This document shows positions 54,004-62,319 of a stretch of 64,000 nucleotides of DNA, piece after piece; position 1 is the stretch's first letter; each line of letters begins with the position of its first letter. The position numbers and the translations under genes were made by a program. The notes beneath the pieces were generated by a model. The model did no database searches, had not been told where the DNA came from, and saw nothing but the letters and a program-made list of their open reading frames with translations. This DNA comes from CAMEGH01 sp052103595 (lineage in GTDB: Bacteria; Patescibacteriota; Saccharimonadia; Saccharimonadales; Saccharimonadaceae): NCBI GenBank assembly GCA_052103595.1, contig JBQEKC010000001.1, forward strand, positions 1 through 64,000, in the 5' to 3' direction.

Positions 54004-56211
54004 ATGCCTAGAATAAGAGAAAATGCACCCGATTCTCCTCCTGCAAGACAGGATCTTATTGAGGCTGGTTGGGATTCTGCGGAGTATCGAGAAGACTCTG
54101 CAGAGCGTGCAGTCGAGCATTTCAATGAAGTTGCTAGCACTGTTGAAGCGCTTCATGAATTTGGGGGCGAGCCTGCTGTTGTTGAGTTTGTGGGCGAGAA
54201 TATCAATGAAGGGCGTCGAGAATCTGCGGAAAACGAAGAGGCGGGCATGGAGCAAATTGGATATGCAATAAAGACTGGCTTGCTCGACGTAAGCAGCCCT
54301 GGAAACCAGCCGGAGGTTGTAAGGGCTATTTTTGAAAACAGTGAAAGTGAAGAGATTTCACTAGCGGCAGGAGAATTAGAGGAAGCTAAAAACCCAGACG
54401 GCTCTCCTATGCTAAATACACAAGAGATTATGCGTGAATTTAGTGAATACAGCGAAAGGGAACAGCAAGGTCAGACGGCTGCACAAGAACAGGATGTGAC
54501 TGCGAGAGAGACGGCTAGCTCGCAAGGAGAATGGGGCCGATTAGAGTTTACTCAAGAACACCATGAGAGTATGGTTGATTTTCAGATGACGCCAGTACGT
54601 GAACTGATTGCAGAAATGAGTGAGGTTGATAAGAAAAACATTTCGCAAGAAGACATCGACAGGATATCGGCGGCGTTCGACATGATGGATCAGACACTTG
54701 GTAATGTTTCGTACGAGAAGGTGCTTGAATATTCTGACCTAACGGGGGAGCTAGTTCAGCAGGTGATGGAGTGCGATATACGGCAAGAGTCGCTTGACAT
54801 GCATTCTCGTGCAATTTTGTTCTCAGAGAAAATGAGCGGTCGTCAGTCTCATGAATGGGGAGAGGGTGCTGCAGAAGGAGCTTTGGGCGAGGTTTTGACC
54901 GAATACTCTAATAAAGAATATTTCCATGTGGCGTCGCTCGAGGCTGCTTACCATGAAGCGCCGAATGTACTGGCTCGTGATGGTGAGAACCCGCAGGAGG
55001 CTATTGGTCGTGCCCAAGAGGCGCTTGTACGGGATGAGCAGGCGTATATGGCGGAAGGTAAGAAGTATCAAAGCAAGATATACGAAATAGCAAAGTCTGC
55101 AATGGGATATAAGAGCGGTGAGGCTGTATCGCCAGATAGTATATTGCATAAATTTGCACACGGAGACTATAGCGGGCAGATGGCAGAGGTGATCCACAAC
55201 CCTGCGGCTGGTGATTTGGTAAACGGCACAGCTCCGCACTTTCATGCAAACTCAAAGATTGGGATGCGTACTTTTCTGTTGAATGTTGAAAAAGTGGGTA
55301 TTGAAAACATGGGTAAGCTCGCGGACAACTTTGGAATTAGTAATTTCGGGACATATTCGTCAGAAGATCTTGAGCGTCAGCTTGATATACTAAATAACCC
55401 TGAAAACCATAAAGATGCATCTATTATAATATCGGGTAGTACAGGGGATCGTAACGGAGCTAAGCGGAGTTTGTCTCCGGGTGAAGGGGCTAATAGTACG
55501 ATATTTCTTGAAGCCGAAACGGCCAAGGATATTCAGAAGATTACGAGTAGGTTGGCTGAGCTACAATCACAAGGGGCGGCTTTCACAAGGATGTCTATTG
55601 CAGGACATGGTAGCCCTACGGGAGATGGTATGCAGTTCTCTGACAGCTTTAAGCTTGATCGAGGAGTTGACGCTAACGGAAGAGACTCATTCGAGAAGAG
55701 TGGTATGGCTGATCTGACCAACTTGATTGAATCGGGTGATGACGGTCTTAAGCAAGTAACGTTGATTTCTTGTCACCAAGGGGAAACATTTGCACCAGGT
55801 ACGGCCATCGTTAATAATCCTGAGACCGGACATGCAGAGGCCGTACGTCTAGTAGGCGGTAGTTTGCTAGAAGTGTGGTCTAAGAGGTATCCTGATCTTG
55901 CGCTGACGGCGGGTCGGGGGCCGGTATATATCATGAGCGGGGAGCACACTGACAAAGACGTAGGAACTGGAGAAAAAGTAATGTTCGGAGTGCAGTCGTC
56001 TTTGGCGCGGCGTCTTGATCGCTTTAGGAAGATTCCTAGCATAGACAAGTTAGCGCAAAAGCTTAACGCGCGTGCCGTACGGAAGTTTAATCAACGGAAC
56101 GCCGATGCTAGAGACGGGATGGAGCATCAAAAAGGATGGCAGCCAAGAACTTTTGTAGGCGGTAAGGTTCATTCAGTTCAAAAAAGTGGTAAAGTAAAGA
56201 TAGGATCATAA
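54004..56211 (+). CDS. 735-residue protein with clan CD-type His/Cys signature
   Basis: No family is recognised over the full length. The first 500 residues are acidic and helical with no signal peptide. Residues 500-640 look like a caspase/CHAT-type fold: a hydrophobic strand then His-Gly in MSIAGHGSP (His535), and a second strand then Cys in VTLISCHQGE (Cys590), the order and spacing of the clan CD catalytic dyad. The C terminus is basic (RRLDRFRKIPSIDKLAQKLNARAVRKFNQR). Codon use differs from the neighbours, with many ATA and AGG codons. It is driven by a shared-type promoter with an A-rich leader lacking a Shine-Dalgarno, and is followed 1 base later by a 145-codon gene. It may be a cysteine protease acting in the cell or on a host; this is inference. 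Confidence 0.72.
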   Translation: MPRIRENAPDSPPARQDLIEAGWDSAEYREDSAERAVEHFNEVASTVEALHEFGGEPAVVEFVGENINEGRRESAENEEAGMEQIGYAIKTGLLDVSSPGNQPEVVRAIFENSESEEISLAAGELEEAKNPDGSPMLNTQEIMREFSEYSEREQQGQTAAQEQDVTARETASSQGEWGRLEFTQEHHESMVDFQMTPVRELIAEMSEVDKKNISQEDIDRISAAFDMMDQTLGNVSYEKVLEYSDLTGELVQQVMECDIRQESLDMHSRAILFSEKMSGRQSHEWGEGAAEGALGEVLTEYSNKEYFHVASLEAAYHEAPNVLARDGENPQEAIGRAQEALVRDEQAYMAEGKKYQSKIYEIAKSAMGYKSGEAVSPDSILHKFAHGDYSGQMAEVIHNPAAGDLVNGTAPHFHANSKIGMRTFLLNVEKVGIENMGKLADNFGISNFGTYSSEDLERQLDILNNPENHKDASIIISGSTGDRNGAKRSLSPGEGANSTIFLEAETAKDIQKITSRLAELQSQGAAFTRMSIAGHGSPTGDGMQFSDSFKLDRGVDANGRDSFEKSGMADLTNLIESGDDGLKQVTLISCHQGETFAPGTAIVNNPETGHAEAVRLVGGSLLEVWSKRYPDLALTAGRGPVYIMSGEHTDKDVGTGEKVMFGVQSSLARRLDRFRKIPSIDKLAQKLNARAVRKFNQRNADARDGMEHQKGWQPRTFVGGKVHSVQKSGKVKIGS

Positions 56212-56212
56212 T

Positions 56213-56650
56213 ATGAAAGAAAAATTTATGCAAAACAATAGCGTGATTCAAGAAGAATTGGAAAGTAATAAAAATACGTCTGAGTTAATGCTGTATTCTA
56301 TAGACAAGACTGCTCGTGAGTTGGCAGATGAGGGTGATTTTGAGTGGCAAGGGGCTTATCTGACCGATGGTGACCTGACTGTAGAAGTGAGCTGTATGGA
56401 TGGCGCGTATGCGGTTGCGATAGAGGGTGGGTATGTAGGAAACTCAATTGATAACTGGCTTGTTGCCATACCTGATGACGGAAGTGCATATGCGGTGTCT
56501 GAGGTGATGATCAACGAAGAGGGTGATCCTGTTGCTACGGAGCTTGTGCCCAACGAAGACCCTAGCGTGACGGCAAGTTTATCTCGCCTAGAGAAAGCGC
56601 TTACGAGCTGTAAGGGTGCGCGCGGCGGCGACACGTTCGGAGTTTTCTAG
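56213..56650 (+). CDS. small acidic partner of the clan CD-type protein
   Basis: A 145-residue acidic soluble protein with a likely beta-rich middle (FEWQGAYLTDGDLTVEVSCMDGAYAVAIEGGYVGN). No family is recognised. It begins 1 base after the stop of the 735-residue protein gene, preceded by an AGGA, and has no promoter of its own, so both come from one message. Position and size would fit a chaperone, inhibitor or immunity-type partner, but nothing in the sequence proves it. No clear terminator follows. Confidence 0.65.
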   Translation: MKEKFMQNNSVIQEELESNKNTSELMLYSIDKTARELADEGDFEWQGAYLTDGDLTVEVSCMDGAYAVAIEGGYVGNSIDNWLVAIPDDGSAYAVSEVMINEEGDPVATELVPNEDPSVTASLSRLEKALTSCKGARGGDTFGVF

Positions 56651-56699
56651 ACACACCAATCTTTAAATAGTAGCGATAGAATAAATGACGGCTTGCTAC

Positions 56700-56728
56700 T
56701 TGTTCTTTGTGTGGTTTTTTGCTATAAT
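56700..56728 (+). promoter_or_regulatory. promoter of rpsB-tsf
   Basis: TTGTTC and TATAAT with exactly 17 bases between, with TGC extension. Confidence 0.78.
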
Positions 56729-56758
56729 CAATCCTTGTAAATTATATTTAACGACACA

Positions 56759-56794
56759 ACCACCCGCACACTCCTGTACTTCAGGGCGGATGGT
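56759..56794 (+). promoter_or_regulatory. rpsB leader hairpin
   Basis: ACCACCCGC pairs with GCGGATGGT (one mismatch), then after a 5-base bulge CCTG pairs with CAGG around TACTT. It ends 21 bases before the start codon. rpsB leaders in many bacteria hold S2-binding structures; this may be the equivalent autoregulatory site. Confidence 0.5.
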
Positions 56795-56815
56795 GAGGAA
56801 AAAGGAGTAATTACT

Positions 56816-57532
56816 ATGGCCGTAAAGGTTGATATTAAAGCTTTGTTTGAAGCTGGTGTTCATTTTGGACACAAAACAAGTCGTTGGCACCCAAAGATGG
56901 CGCCATACATTCACAGCAAGCGCCAAGATAGTCACATTATTGATTTGGCGAAAACCGTTGAAGCGCTCGACGTAGCATTGCCATTTTTGACGAAAGTTGC
57001 GGCAACCAAGCCGGTACTTTTTGTTGGTACAAAAAAGCAAGCTAAAGAGGTAACTCGCCAAGCTGCTGAAAGCATTAACCAGCCATTTGTAACAGAACGC
57101 TGGATCGGTGGTATGTTGACAAACGGCGCAACCATTAGCCAGCAAATCAAGAAGATGAAAAATCTTGAAAAGCGTATGGAAAATGGCGACCTTGAAAAGC
57201 GCTACAACAAGCTTGAAGTACAGCGCTTCCAGGAAGAAATCGATGCCTTGAACGTAAAATATGGTGGTATCAAGAACATGAATGGTCGCCCAGGTGCACT
57301 TATCGTGACGGACATTATTGCTGACGCAAACGCTGTCGCAGAAGCAAAAACACTTGGTATTCCAGTGGTAGCGTTGGTAGACACAAACGCAAATCCAGAT
57401 GGTATCGACTACGTGATTCCTGCGAACGACGACGCAATCAAAGGTGTTGAACTATTGCTTGACTACTTCAAGCAAGCGGTGCAAGAAGGCGCAGGCGCTG
57501 ACCAAAAAGTTGAAGCAAAAAAGGGAGAATAG
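56816..57532 (+). CDS. rpsB: 30S ribosomal protein S2
   Basis: uS2, 238 residues, with the family blocks LFEAGVHFGHKTSRWHPKM, VLFVGTKKQAK, RWIGGMLTN and DTNANPDGIDYVIPANDDA. It starts after AAAAAGGAG. tsf follows 3 bases after its stop codon, the usual rpsB-tsf pair. Confidence 0.97.
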   Translation: MAVKVDIKALFEAGVHFGHKTSRWHPKMAPYIHSKRQDSHIIDLAKTVEALDVALPFLTKVAATKPVLFVGTKKQAKEVTRQAAESINQPFVTERWIGGMLTNGATISQQIKKMKNLEKRMENGDLEKRYNKLEVQRFQEEIDALNVKYGGIKNMNGRPGALIVTDIIADANAVAEAKTLGIPVVALVDTNANPDGIDYVIPANDDAIKGVELLLDYFKQAVQEGAGADQKVEAKKGE

Positions 57533-57535
57533 AAC

Positions 57536-58132
57536 ATGGGCATTTCTGTAGCAGACATTAAGAAGCTAAAAGAACTTACTGGCGTTGGCTTGACTGACGC
57601 AAAAAGCGCGTTGGTAGAAGCGGACGGTGATTTTGACAAAGCGCTTGAAGCGATGCGTAAAAAAGGCCTGACTCGTGCCGAGAAAAAGGGCGACCGTGAA
57701 GCACGCGAAGGTATCATTGATAGCTACGTGCACTCTGGCCGTATCGGTGTTGTGCTTGAGCTCAACTGCGAAACTGACTTTGTGGCGCGCCTTGACGACT
57801 TTAAGCAACTTGCGCACGAAATGAGCATGCAGGTTGCTGCAATGGCACCGCGTTACGTATCTGAAACTGATATTCCAGCGGACGAATTTGAACGCGTGAA
57901 AGAAGAATTGCTTGCGAGCGAAGAGCTTGCTTCAAAGCCAGCTGAAATCCGCGAAAAGATTGTGGAAGGCCAGCTAAAGAAGCACTTTGCGAGCCAAGTG
58001 CTTATGAGCCAAGCTTACATCTTGGACGACAGCAAAACCGTGGAAGACCACGTAAAAGAAGCGATTGCAAAACTTGGTGAAAATATTATCATCGGGCAAT
58101 TCAAGCGCATCGAACTTGGCGTCAGCGAATAA
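57536..58132 (+). CDS. tsf: translation elongation factor Ts
   Basis: EF-Ts recycles EF-Tu by exchanging GDP. The 198-residue protein has the N-terminal UBA-like part with VKELRELTGxGxxDxKxAL-type pattern (IKKLKELTGVGLTDAKSAL), the core EF-Tu contact VVLELNCETDFVARLDDF, and GENIIIGQFKRIEL at the end. It is the short one-and-a-half-domain form, about two thirds of E. coli EF-Ts. It ends in a terminator. pyrH, which usually follows, is absent. Confidence 0.95.
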   Translation: MGISVADIKKLKELTGVGLTDAKSALVEADGDFDKALEAMRKKGLTRAEKKGDREAREGIIDSYVHSGRIGVVLELNCETDFVARLDDFKQLAHEMSMQVAAMAPRYVSETDIPADEFERVKEELLASEELASKPAEIREKIVEGQLKKHFASQVLMSQAYILDDSKTVEDHVKEAIAKLGENIIIGQFKRIELGVSE

Positions 58133-58143
58133 CACTCGCTACG

Positions 58144-58184
58144 AATAAAAACAGCTTCGAAATCCCCGAGGCTGTTTTTATTAT
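58144..58184 (+). terminator. terminator of rpsB-tsf
   Basis: AATAAAAACAGC pairs with GCTGTTTTTATT across a 15-base loop, 12 bases after the tsf stop codon. Confidence 0.8.
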
Positions 58185-58231
58185 TGAACGAAAAAATGGT
58201 ACAATAAAAGGAGTTAAAGAAATGGGGAATA

Positions 58232-58786
58232 ATGTTTGATACGAAGCCATACGAAGATAAAATGAACAACGTGTTTGCTCACTTTGAAGAAGAGCTAAAG
58301 AAGGTGCGCACGGGCCGCGCGCATATCGGTATGCTTGATGGGATTGAGGTAGAAGTGTACGGTACGCGTATGCCGCTCAATCAGGCGGCAAATATTACCG
58401 CACCAGAAGCGCAAATGCTGCTAGTAACGCCGTTTGATCCAAGCAATATTACCGCAATTACTGCGGCGATTCGCGACAACCAAACGCTTGGGTTTAATCC
58501 TTCAGATGATGGTCGCGTGGTACGTGTACCAATCCCACCGCTGACCGAAGAGCGCCGCAAGCAAATGGTAAAATTGGCCGGCGAAAAGGTAGAAGAAGCG
58601 CGTATTGGATTGCGTTCGGTTCGCCAAGACGCACTCAAAGAAGCCAAGCGCATGAAAGACGCCAAAGAGCTTTCTGAAGACGACCAAAAGCGTGTTGAGC
58701 AAGAAATCGACAAGCATGTGGCAGAGTTCCAGGTAAAAATCGACGACACGTTCAAGCAAAAAGAACAAGACATCCTGACGGTGTAA
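58232..58786 (+). CDS. frr: ribosome recycling factor
   Basis: RRF splits post-termination ribosomes with EF-G. The 184-residue protein shows the family blocks KVRTGRAHIGMLDGIEVEVYG, PFDPSNITAITAAI, LGFNPSDDGRVVRVPIPPLTEERRKQMVK and RSVRQDA. A TACAAT promoter with the TGG extension and a start after GGGGAAT lie between tsf and frr, so it has its own transcript. uppS begins 4 bases after it. Confidence 0.96.
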   Translation: MFDTKPYEDKMNNVFAHFEEELKKVRTGRAHIGMLDGIEVEVYGTRMPLNQAANITAPEAQMLLVTPFDPSNITAITAAIRDNQTLGFNPSDDGRVVRVPIPPLTEERRKQMVKLAGEKVEEARIGLRSVRQDALKEAKRMKDAKELSEDDQKRVEQEIDKHVAEFQVKIDDTFKQKEQDILTV

Positions 58787-58790
58787 CGCG

Positions 58791-59486
58791 ATGAGTAGCG
58801 AGAAAACGATTCCTCGACATATCGGCTATATTGTTGACGGTAACCGCCGTTGGGCAAAGCGCCACGGTTTGCCAACGTATGAAGGACATTTGGCGGGTTA
58901 CAATGCTATTCAGGACGTGGCACGGGCCACGTTTGACGCCGGCGTGCAGTTTATGACAGCTTATATTTTTAGTACCGAAAACTGGAAACGTTCAGAAGAA
59001 GAAGTTGGCAAGTTGATGGGGTTGGTACTGAAGATGCTGACAGCAGATTTGCCAAAATTTTCTGAAAATGACATTCGCCTCCGTATTATTGGATCACGTG
59101 ATAATGTCGATGAAAAAATTCTTGCTGCTATTGATAACGCCGAAGCAGAGACAGCACATAATACGGCGGGAACACTTGTATTGTGCTTTAATTACGGCGG
59201 TCAGTTAGAAATTGCCGATGCGTGTAAAAAGATTGTTCAGTCGGGTATTGATGTAAGCGAAATTACGCCAGAACTTATAGAGCAAAATCTGTATGCACCA
59301 GAGGTGCCGCCAATTGATTTGGTAGTACGATCAAGTGGCGAGCAGCGCTTGAGCAACTTTATGTTGTGGCGTGCGGCATATAGTGAATTGCTATTTATTG
59401 AAAAGTCGTGGCCAGATATGGAGCGCGAAGATGTCGACGCAATCATAGAAGAATATACTCATCGAAGTAGAAGATTTGGGAAGTAA
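58791..59486 (+). CDS. uppS: undecaprenyl diphosphate synthase
   Basis: UppS makes the C55 lipid carrier for wall glycans. The 231-residue protein has the catalytic Asp in YIVDGNRRWAKRHG, the hydrophobic-tunnel region FSTENWKR, RIIGSRDN, and the diphosphate-binding RSSGEQRLSNFMLWRAAYSELLFIEKSWPD. It is between frr and rseP with tight spacing, giving a frr-uppS-rseP order common in bacteria (cdsA missing). Confidence 0.95.
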   Translation: MSSEKTIPRHIGYIVDGNRRWAKRHGLPTYEGHLAGYNAIQDVARATFDAGVQFMTAYIFSTENWKRSEEEVGKLMGLVLKMLTADLPKFSENDIRLRIIGSRDNVDEKILAAIDNAEAETAHNTAGTLVLCFNYGGQLEIADACKKIVQSGIDVSEITPELIEQNLYAPEVPPIDLVVRSSGEQRLSNFMLWRAAYSELLFIEKSWPDMEREDVDAIIEEYTHRSRRFGK

Positions 59487-60662
59487 ATGGAATTAACAAT
59501 CGGTATTATTGTTGGTATTGTTGTGCTGCTTTTTTTGGTAGTGGTGCACGAACTTGGACATGCTATCGTTGCAAAGCGCAACGGAGTGAAGGTGAAAGAA
59601 TTTGGCGTAGGATTTCCACCAAAGGCTACGAGCAAGAAGGTAAAACAAAGCTTTCTTGGAAAGAATGTTGAATTTAGCGTTAATTGGCTGCCGATCGGTG
59701 GATTTGTTCGCTTGCAAGGCGAGTACGATAGTGCTGATAAAAAAGGCGACTATGGCGCTGCCAGCTACTGGGTAAAAACAAAGATTTTGTTCGCCGGTGT
59801 GGTGATGAACTGGCTTGTTGCTGCGATACTGCTCACGATTCTTGCAATTGTAGGGATGCCAAAGATTTTGGATAATCAATTTAGTATTGCCAGCGACACG
59901 CGCACAGTCGTCGAGCGTTCAGCAGAGATTACTGTGGTTGATGTACAAGAGGCTTCGCCGGCGGCAACTGCTGGCTTGCAGCAGGGCGATAAGCTGAAAA
60001 AAGTTGGCAATCAAACGATTGAAACCAGCGATCAAGTGACGCAGTCGCTGACAGAGCACGCTGGTGGTGATGTGCAAATTGCCGTAGAGCGCGACGGTGA
60101 GCTGCGAACGGTGATTGCAAAACTACGCGGCGAGTCCGACAAAGGCTTACTTGGTGTGAGCATGACCGAGCTGCGCGCACAAGAAAAACTCTATGCCACG
60201 TGGTCGGCGCCACTCGTGGGTGTTGGTACAACAGCGCAGCTAACGGGTGCAACATTCCAAGGAATTGGCGACATGGTAGCAAAATTAGCGACCGGAGCAG
60301 TTGATCGTTTCAGCGCAGATGAAACGGTTCGTGAGCAGGGAAGTCAAAAAATGGGAGAGGTGAGCGAAGGTGTGGCTGGGCCTATTGGTATTCTTGGTGT
60401 CATTTTCCCACAAATGAGCCAAGCTGGCGTTGGCGCTGTGCTATTCTTGGCGGCGATTGTATCGCTGAGCCTTGCAGTAATGAATGTACTACCGATACCC
60501 GCACTTGACGGTGGTCGTTGGTTTGTAACGACGATCTACAAATTACGCAGAAAAGTACTGACCCGTGAAAAAGAAGAGAATATTCAGGCGACCGGGATGC
60601 TAGTGTTGTTGGGGCTGATTGTTTTGATTACCATTGCTGATATCGGAAAGGTGCTGCGCTAG
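59487..60662 (+). CDS. rseP: site-2 protease, RseP family
   Basis: An intramembrane metalloprotease of 391 residues. HELGH is at 21-25 in the first helix, NVLPIPALDGGR carries the third ligand in a late helix, and a PDZ domain lies in the middle (about 140-225). Such proteases cut signal-peptide remnants and anti-sigma factors. It begins directly after uppS. The next gene's GTG overlaps its stop codon by one base (TAGTG). Confidence 0.94.
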   Translation: MELTIGIIVGIVVLLFLVVVHELGHAIVAKRNGVKVKEFGVGFPPKATSKKVKQSFLGKNVEFSVNWLPIGGFVRLQGEYDSADKKGDYGAASYWVKTKILFAGVVMNWLVAAILLTILAIVGMPKILDNQFSIASDTRTVVERSAEITVVDVQEASPAATAGLQQGDKLKKVGNQTIETSDQVTQSLTEHAGGDVQIAVERDGELRTVIAKLRGESDKGLLGVSMTELRAQEKLYATWSAPLVGVGTTAQLTGATFQGIGDMVAKLATGAVDRFSADETVREQGSQKMGEVSEGVAGPIGILGVIFPQMSQAGVGAVLFLAAIVSLSLAVMNVLPIPALDGGRWFVTTIYKLRRKVLTREKEENIQATGMLVLLGLIVLITIADIGKVLR

Positions 60663-61480
60663 TGGCAGCCAAAAAACGCCCGCAACTGTTTGTGTCAGTG
60701 ACGGACCGCGTTCGTCGCATGCCGTGGCTCTACAAAACGCTAATTGGTGTTGGTATACCGCTATGGGTCGTGGCGAGCTTCTATGCAGCGCAACTATTGC
60801 TTGTAGCTGCTGTATACGGACTTACGTGGGCGGGTATTGATTTTGGCTTGCTGCGCGAATCCGTGTTTGAGACGATTCTTTCAGGGGCGATGTACGCTTT
60901 GACGCTTGTGATTGTGGTTGGCGTGCCGCTTCTTATCTGGAGGCGTCGCCCAAGTATCAAAGACATGGGCTTTAAGGACGTGCTGCCGTTATGGCGAGAC
61001 GTTGCGCTGGCGCCTCCTGTGTTTGTGGGCGCGATGGTGAGCTCGTCACTTGCTCTTGCACTTGTAGGACAACTGCTCCCTGGGCTCAATATCGAAACGG
61101 AGCAAGAGGTTGGTTTCGAGCTGGTGTCACAACGCTACGAGCTATTACTTGCGTACATTACCCTTGCGGTGATTGGGCCAATTCTTGAAGAAGTACTCTT
61201 TCGTGGATATCTCCACGGCGTACTGCGAAAACGGCTTTCAAAGTGGGTGACGATCGGCATTACAGCGGCAACCTTTAGTGCGCTTCATCTTGGTATTGGG
61301 CAATTGGCAGATTGGCAATGGAACGTGGCGATTGATACATTTGTACTATCATTGTGGCTAGGCTTTATGCGCGAGCGTACCGGGACAATCTGGGTACCGA
61401 TTTTTGTCCATATGATAAAAAACACACTAGCGTTTTACATACTATTTGTAGCACCATCAATGCCAACAGGAGGAATGTAG
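60662..61480 (+). CDS. CPBP intramembrane protease, copy 1
   Basis: A 272-residue protein with about six to eight helices and the CPBP/Abi motifs: EEVLFRGYLHG (EExxxR), FSALHLG and HMIKN with the second and third His-type ligands. The family includes Rce1-like CAAX proteases and bacteriocin immunity proteins. The GTG start overlaps the rseP stop codon, so translation is coupled. A second copy follows directly. Confidence 0.88.
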   Translation: MAAKKRPQLFVSVTDRVRRMPWLYKTLIGVGIPLWVVASFYAAQLLLVAAVYGLTWAGIDFGLLRESVFETILSGAMYALTLVIVVGVPLLIWRRRPSIKDMGFKDVLPLWRDVALAPPVFVGAMVSSSLALALVGQLLPGLNIETEQEVGFELVSQRYELLLAYITLAVIGPILEEVLFRGYLHGVLRKRLSKWVTIGITAATFSALHLGIGQLADWQWNVAIDTFVLSLWLGFMRERTGTIWVPIFVHMIKNTLAFYILFVAPSMPTGGM

Positions 61481-62275
61481 ATGACAAAACGACACATGCC
61501 GATGGTCAAAAAGAGCGCCATTATTGCCGCATTGCTTGCATGGGTGGCGTTTGGGTTTTACGCAGTACAATTTGGGCTTGTTTGGGTGGTGTGGGGGCTT
61601 GCTCGTCTCTGGGAGATGTTGTCACTGCCGCCGGTCTCGATTGATGCGACAGTGGCTTCAACCGTCCTCTCTGGCGTGATTTATGTGGCATCGCTTGCGC
61701 TCGTGGTTGGCGTGCCGGCAAAATGGTTCAAAAAGCCAACCACTCAAAAAGAAATGGGCTTGCTACAAAAAGTGCCAACCTTGCGCGATGTTGGCTTAGC
61801 GCCACTGGTATTATTTGCAACTTCTGCACTGTCGGTAGTGTGTATGTTGGCGGTGGCAGCGCTTTTTGAAGGATTTGACCCGTTGCAAGAGCAACAGATC
61901 CCGTTTGATACTGGGACTGAATTTTCGTATTTCCAACTAGTACTTGTGTTTATGACATTGGTGATTTTTGCGCCAATTGCGGAAGAGCTTTTATTCCGCG
62001 GTTATCTGTACGGCAAGCTGCGAACGTACGCGTCGGCAGCTACAACCATCGTACTGACGTCGCTTTTGTTTGGCGCGCTTCACCTTGGTATTGGTCCGAT
62101 CGAAGACATGCAGTGGAACGTGTTTGTTAATACGTTTACATTGGCGCTTGGTATGGGTTTGCTGCGCGAATATACAAAAAGTGTCTGGGCGGGGATTCTC
62201 GTACATATGATGAAAAACTTCATTGCGTTTCTCTTTTTGTTTGTATTTACGTCGGTGCTTAGCGGTGTGATCTAG
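61481..62275 (+). CDS. CPBP intramembrane protease, copy 2
   Basis: A 264-residue paralog of the preceding protein, with the same order of motifs: AEELLFRGYLYG, LFGALHLGIGPIEDMQWN and HMMKN. The two copies share a long block around the His motif (ALHLGIG...WNV), showing tandem duplication. The start is directly after the stop of copy 1, with AGGAGG just before it. Substrate and role are unknown; possible partners are surface or pilin-like proteins. Confidence 0.87.
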   Translation: MTKRHMPMVKKSAIIAALLAWVAFGFYAVQFGLVWVVWGLARLWEMLSLPPVSIDATVASTVLSGVIYVASLALVVGVPAKWFKKPTTQKEMGLLQKVPTLRDVGLAPLVLFATSALSVVCMLAVAALFEGFDPLQEQQIPFDTGTEFSYFQLVLVFMTLVIFAPIAEELLFRGYLYGKLRTYASAATTIVLTSLLFGALHLGIGPIEDMQWNVFVNTFTLALGMGLLREYTKSVWAGILVHMMKNFIAFLFLFVFTSVLSGVI

Positions 62276-62319
62276 CGTCTCTGTTATTGCGGCGTGTTTC
62301 GTAGTACAATAAAACTATT

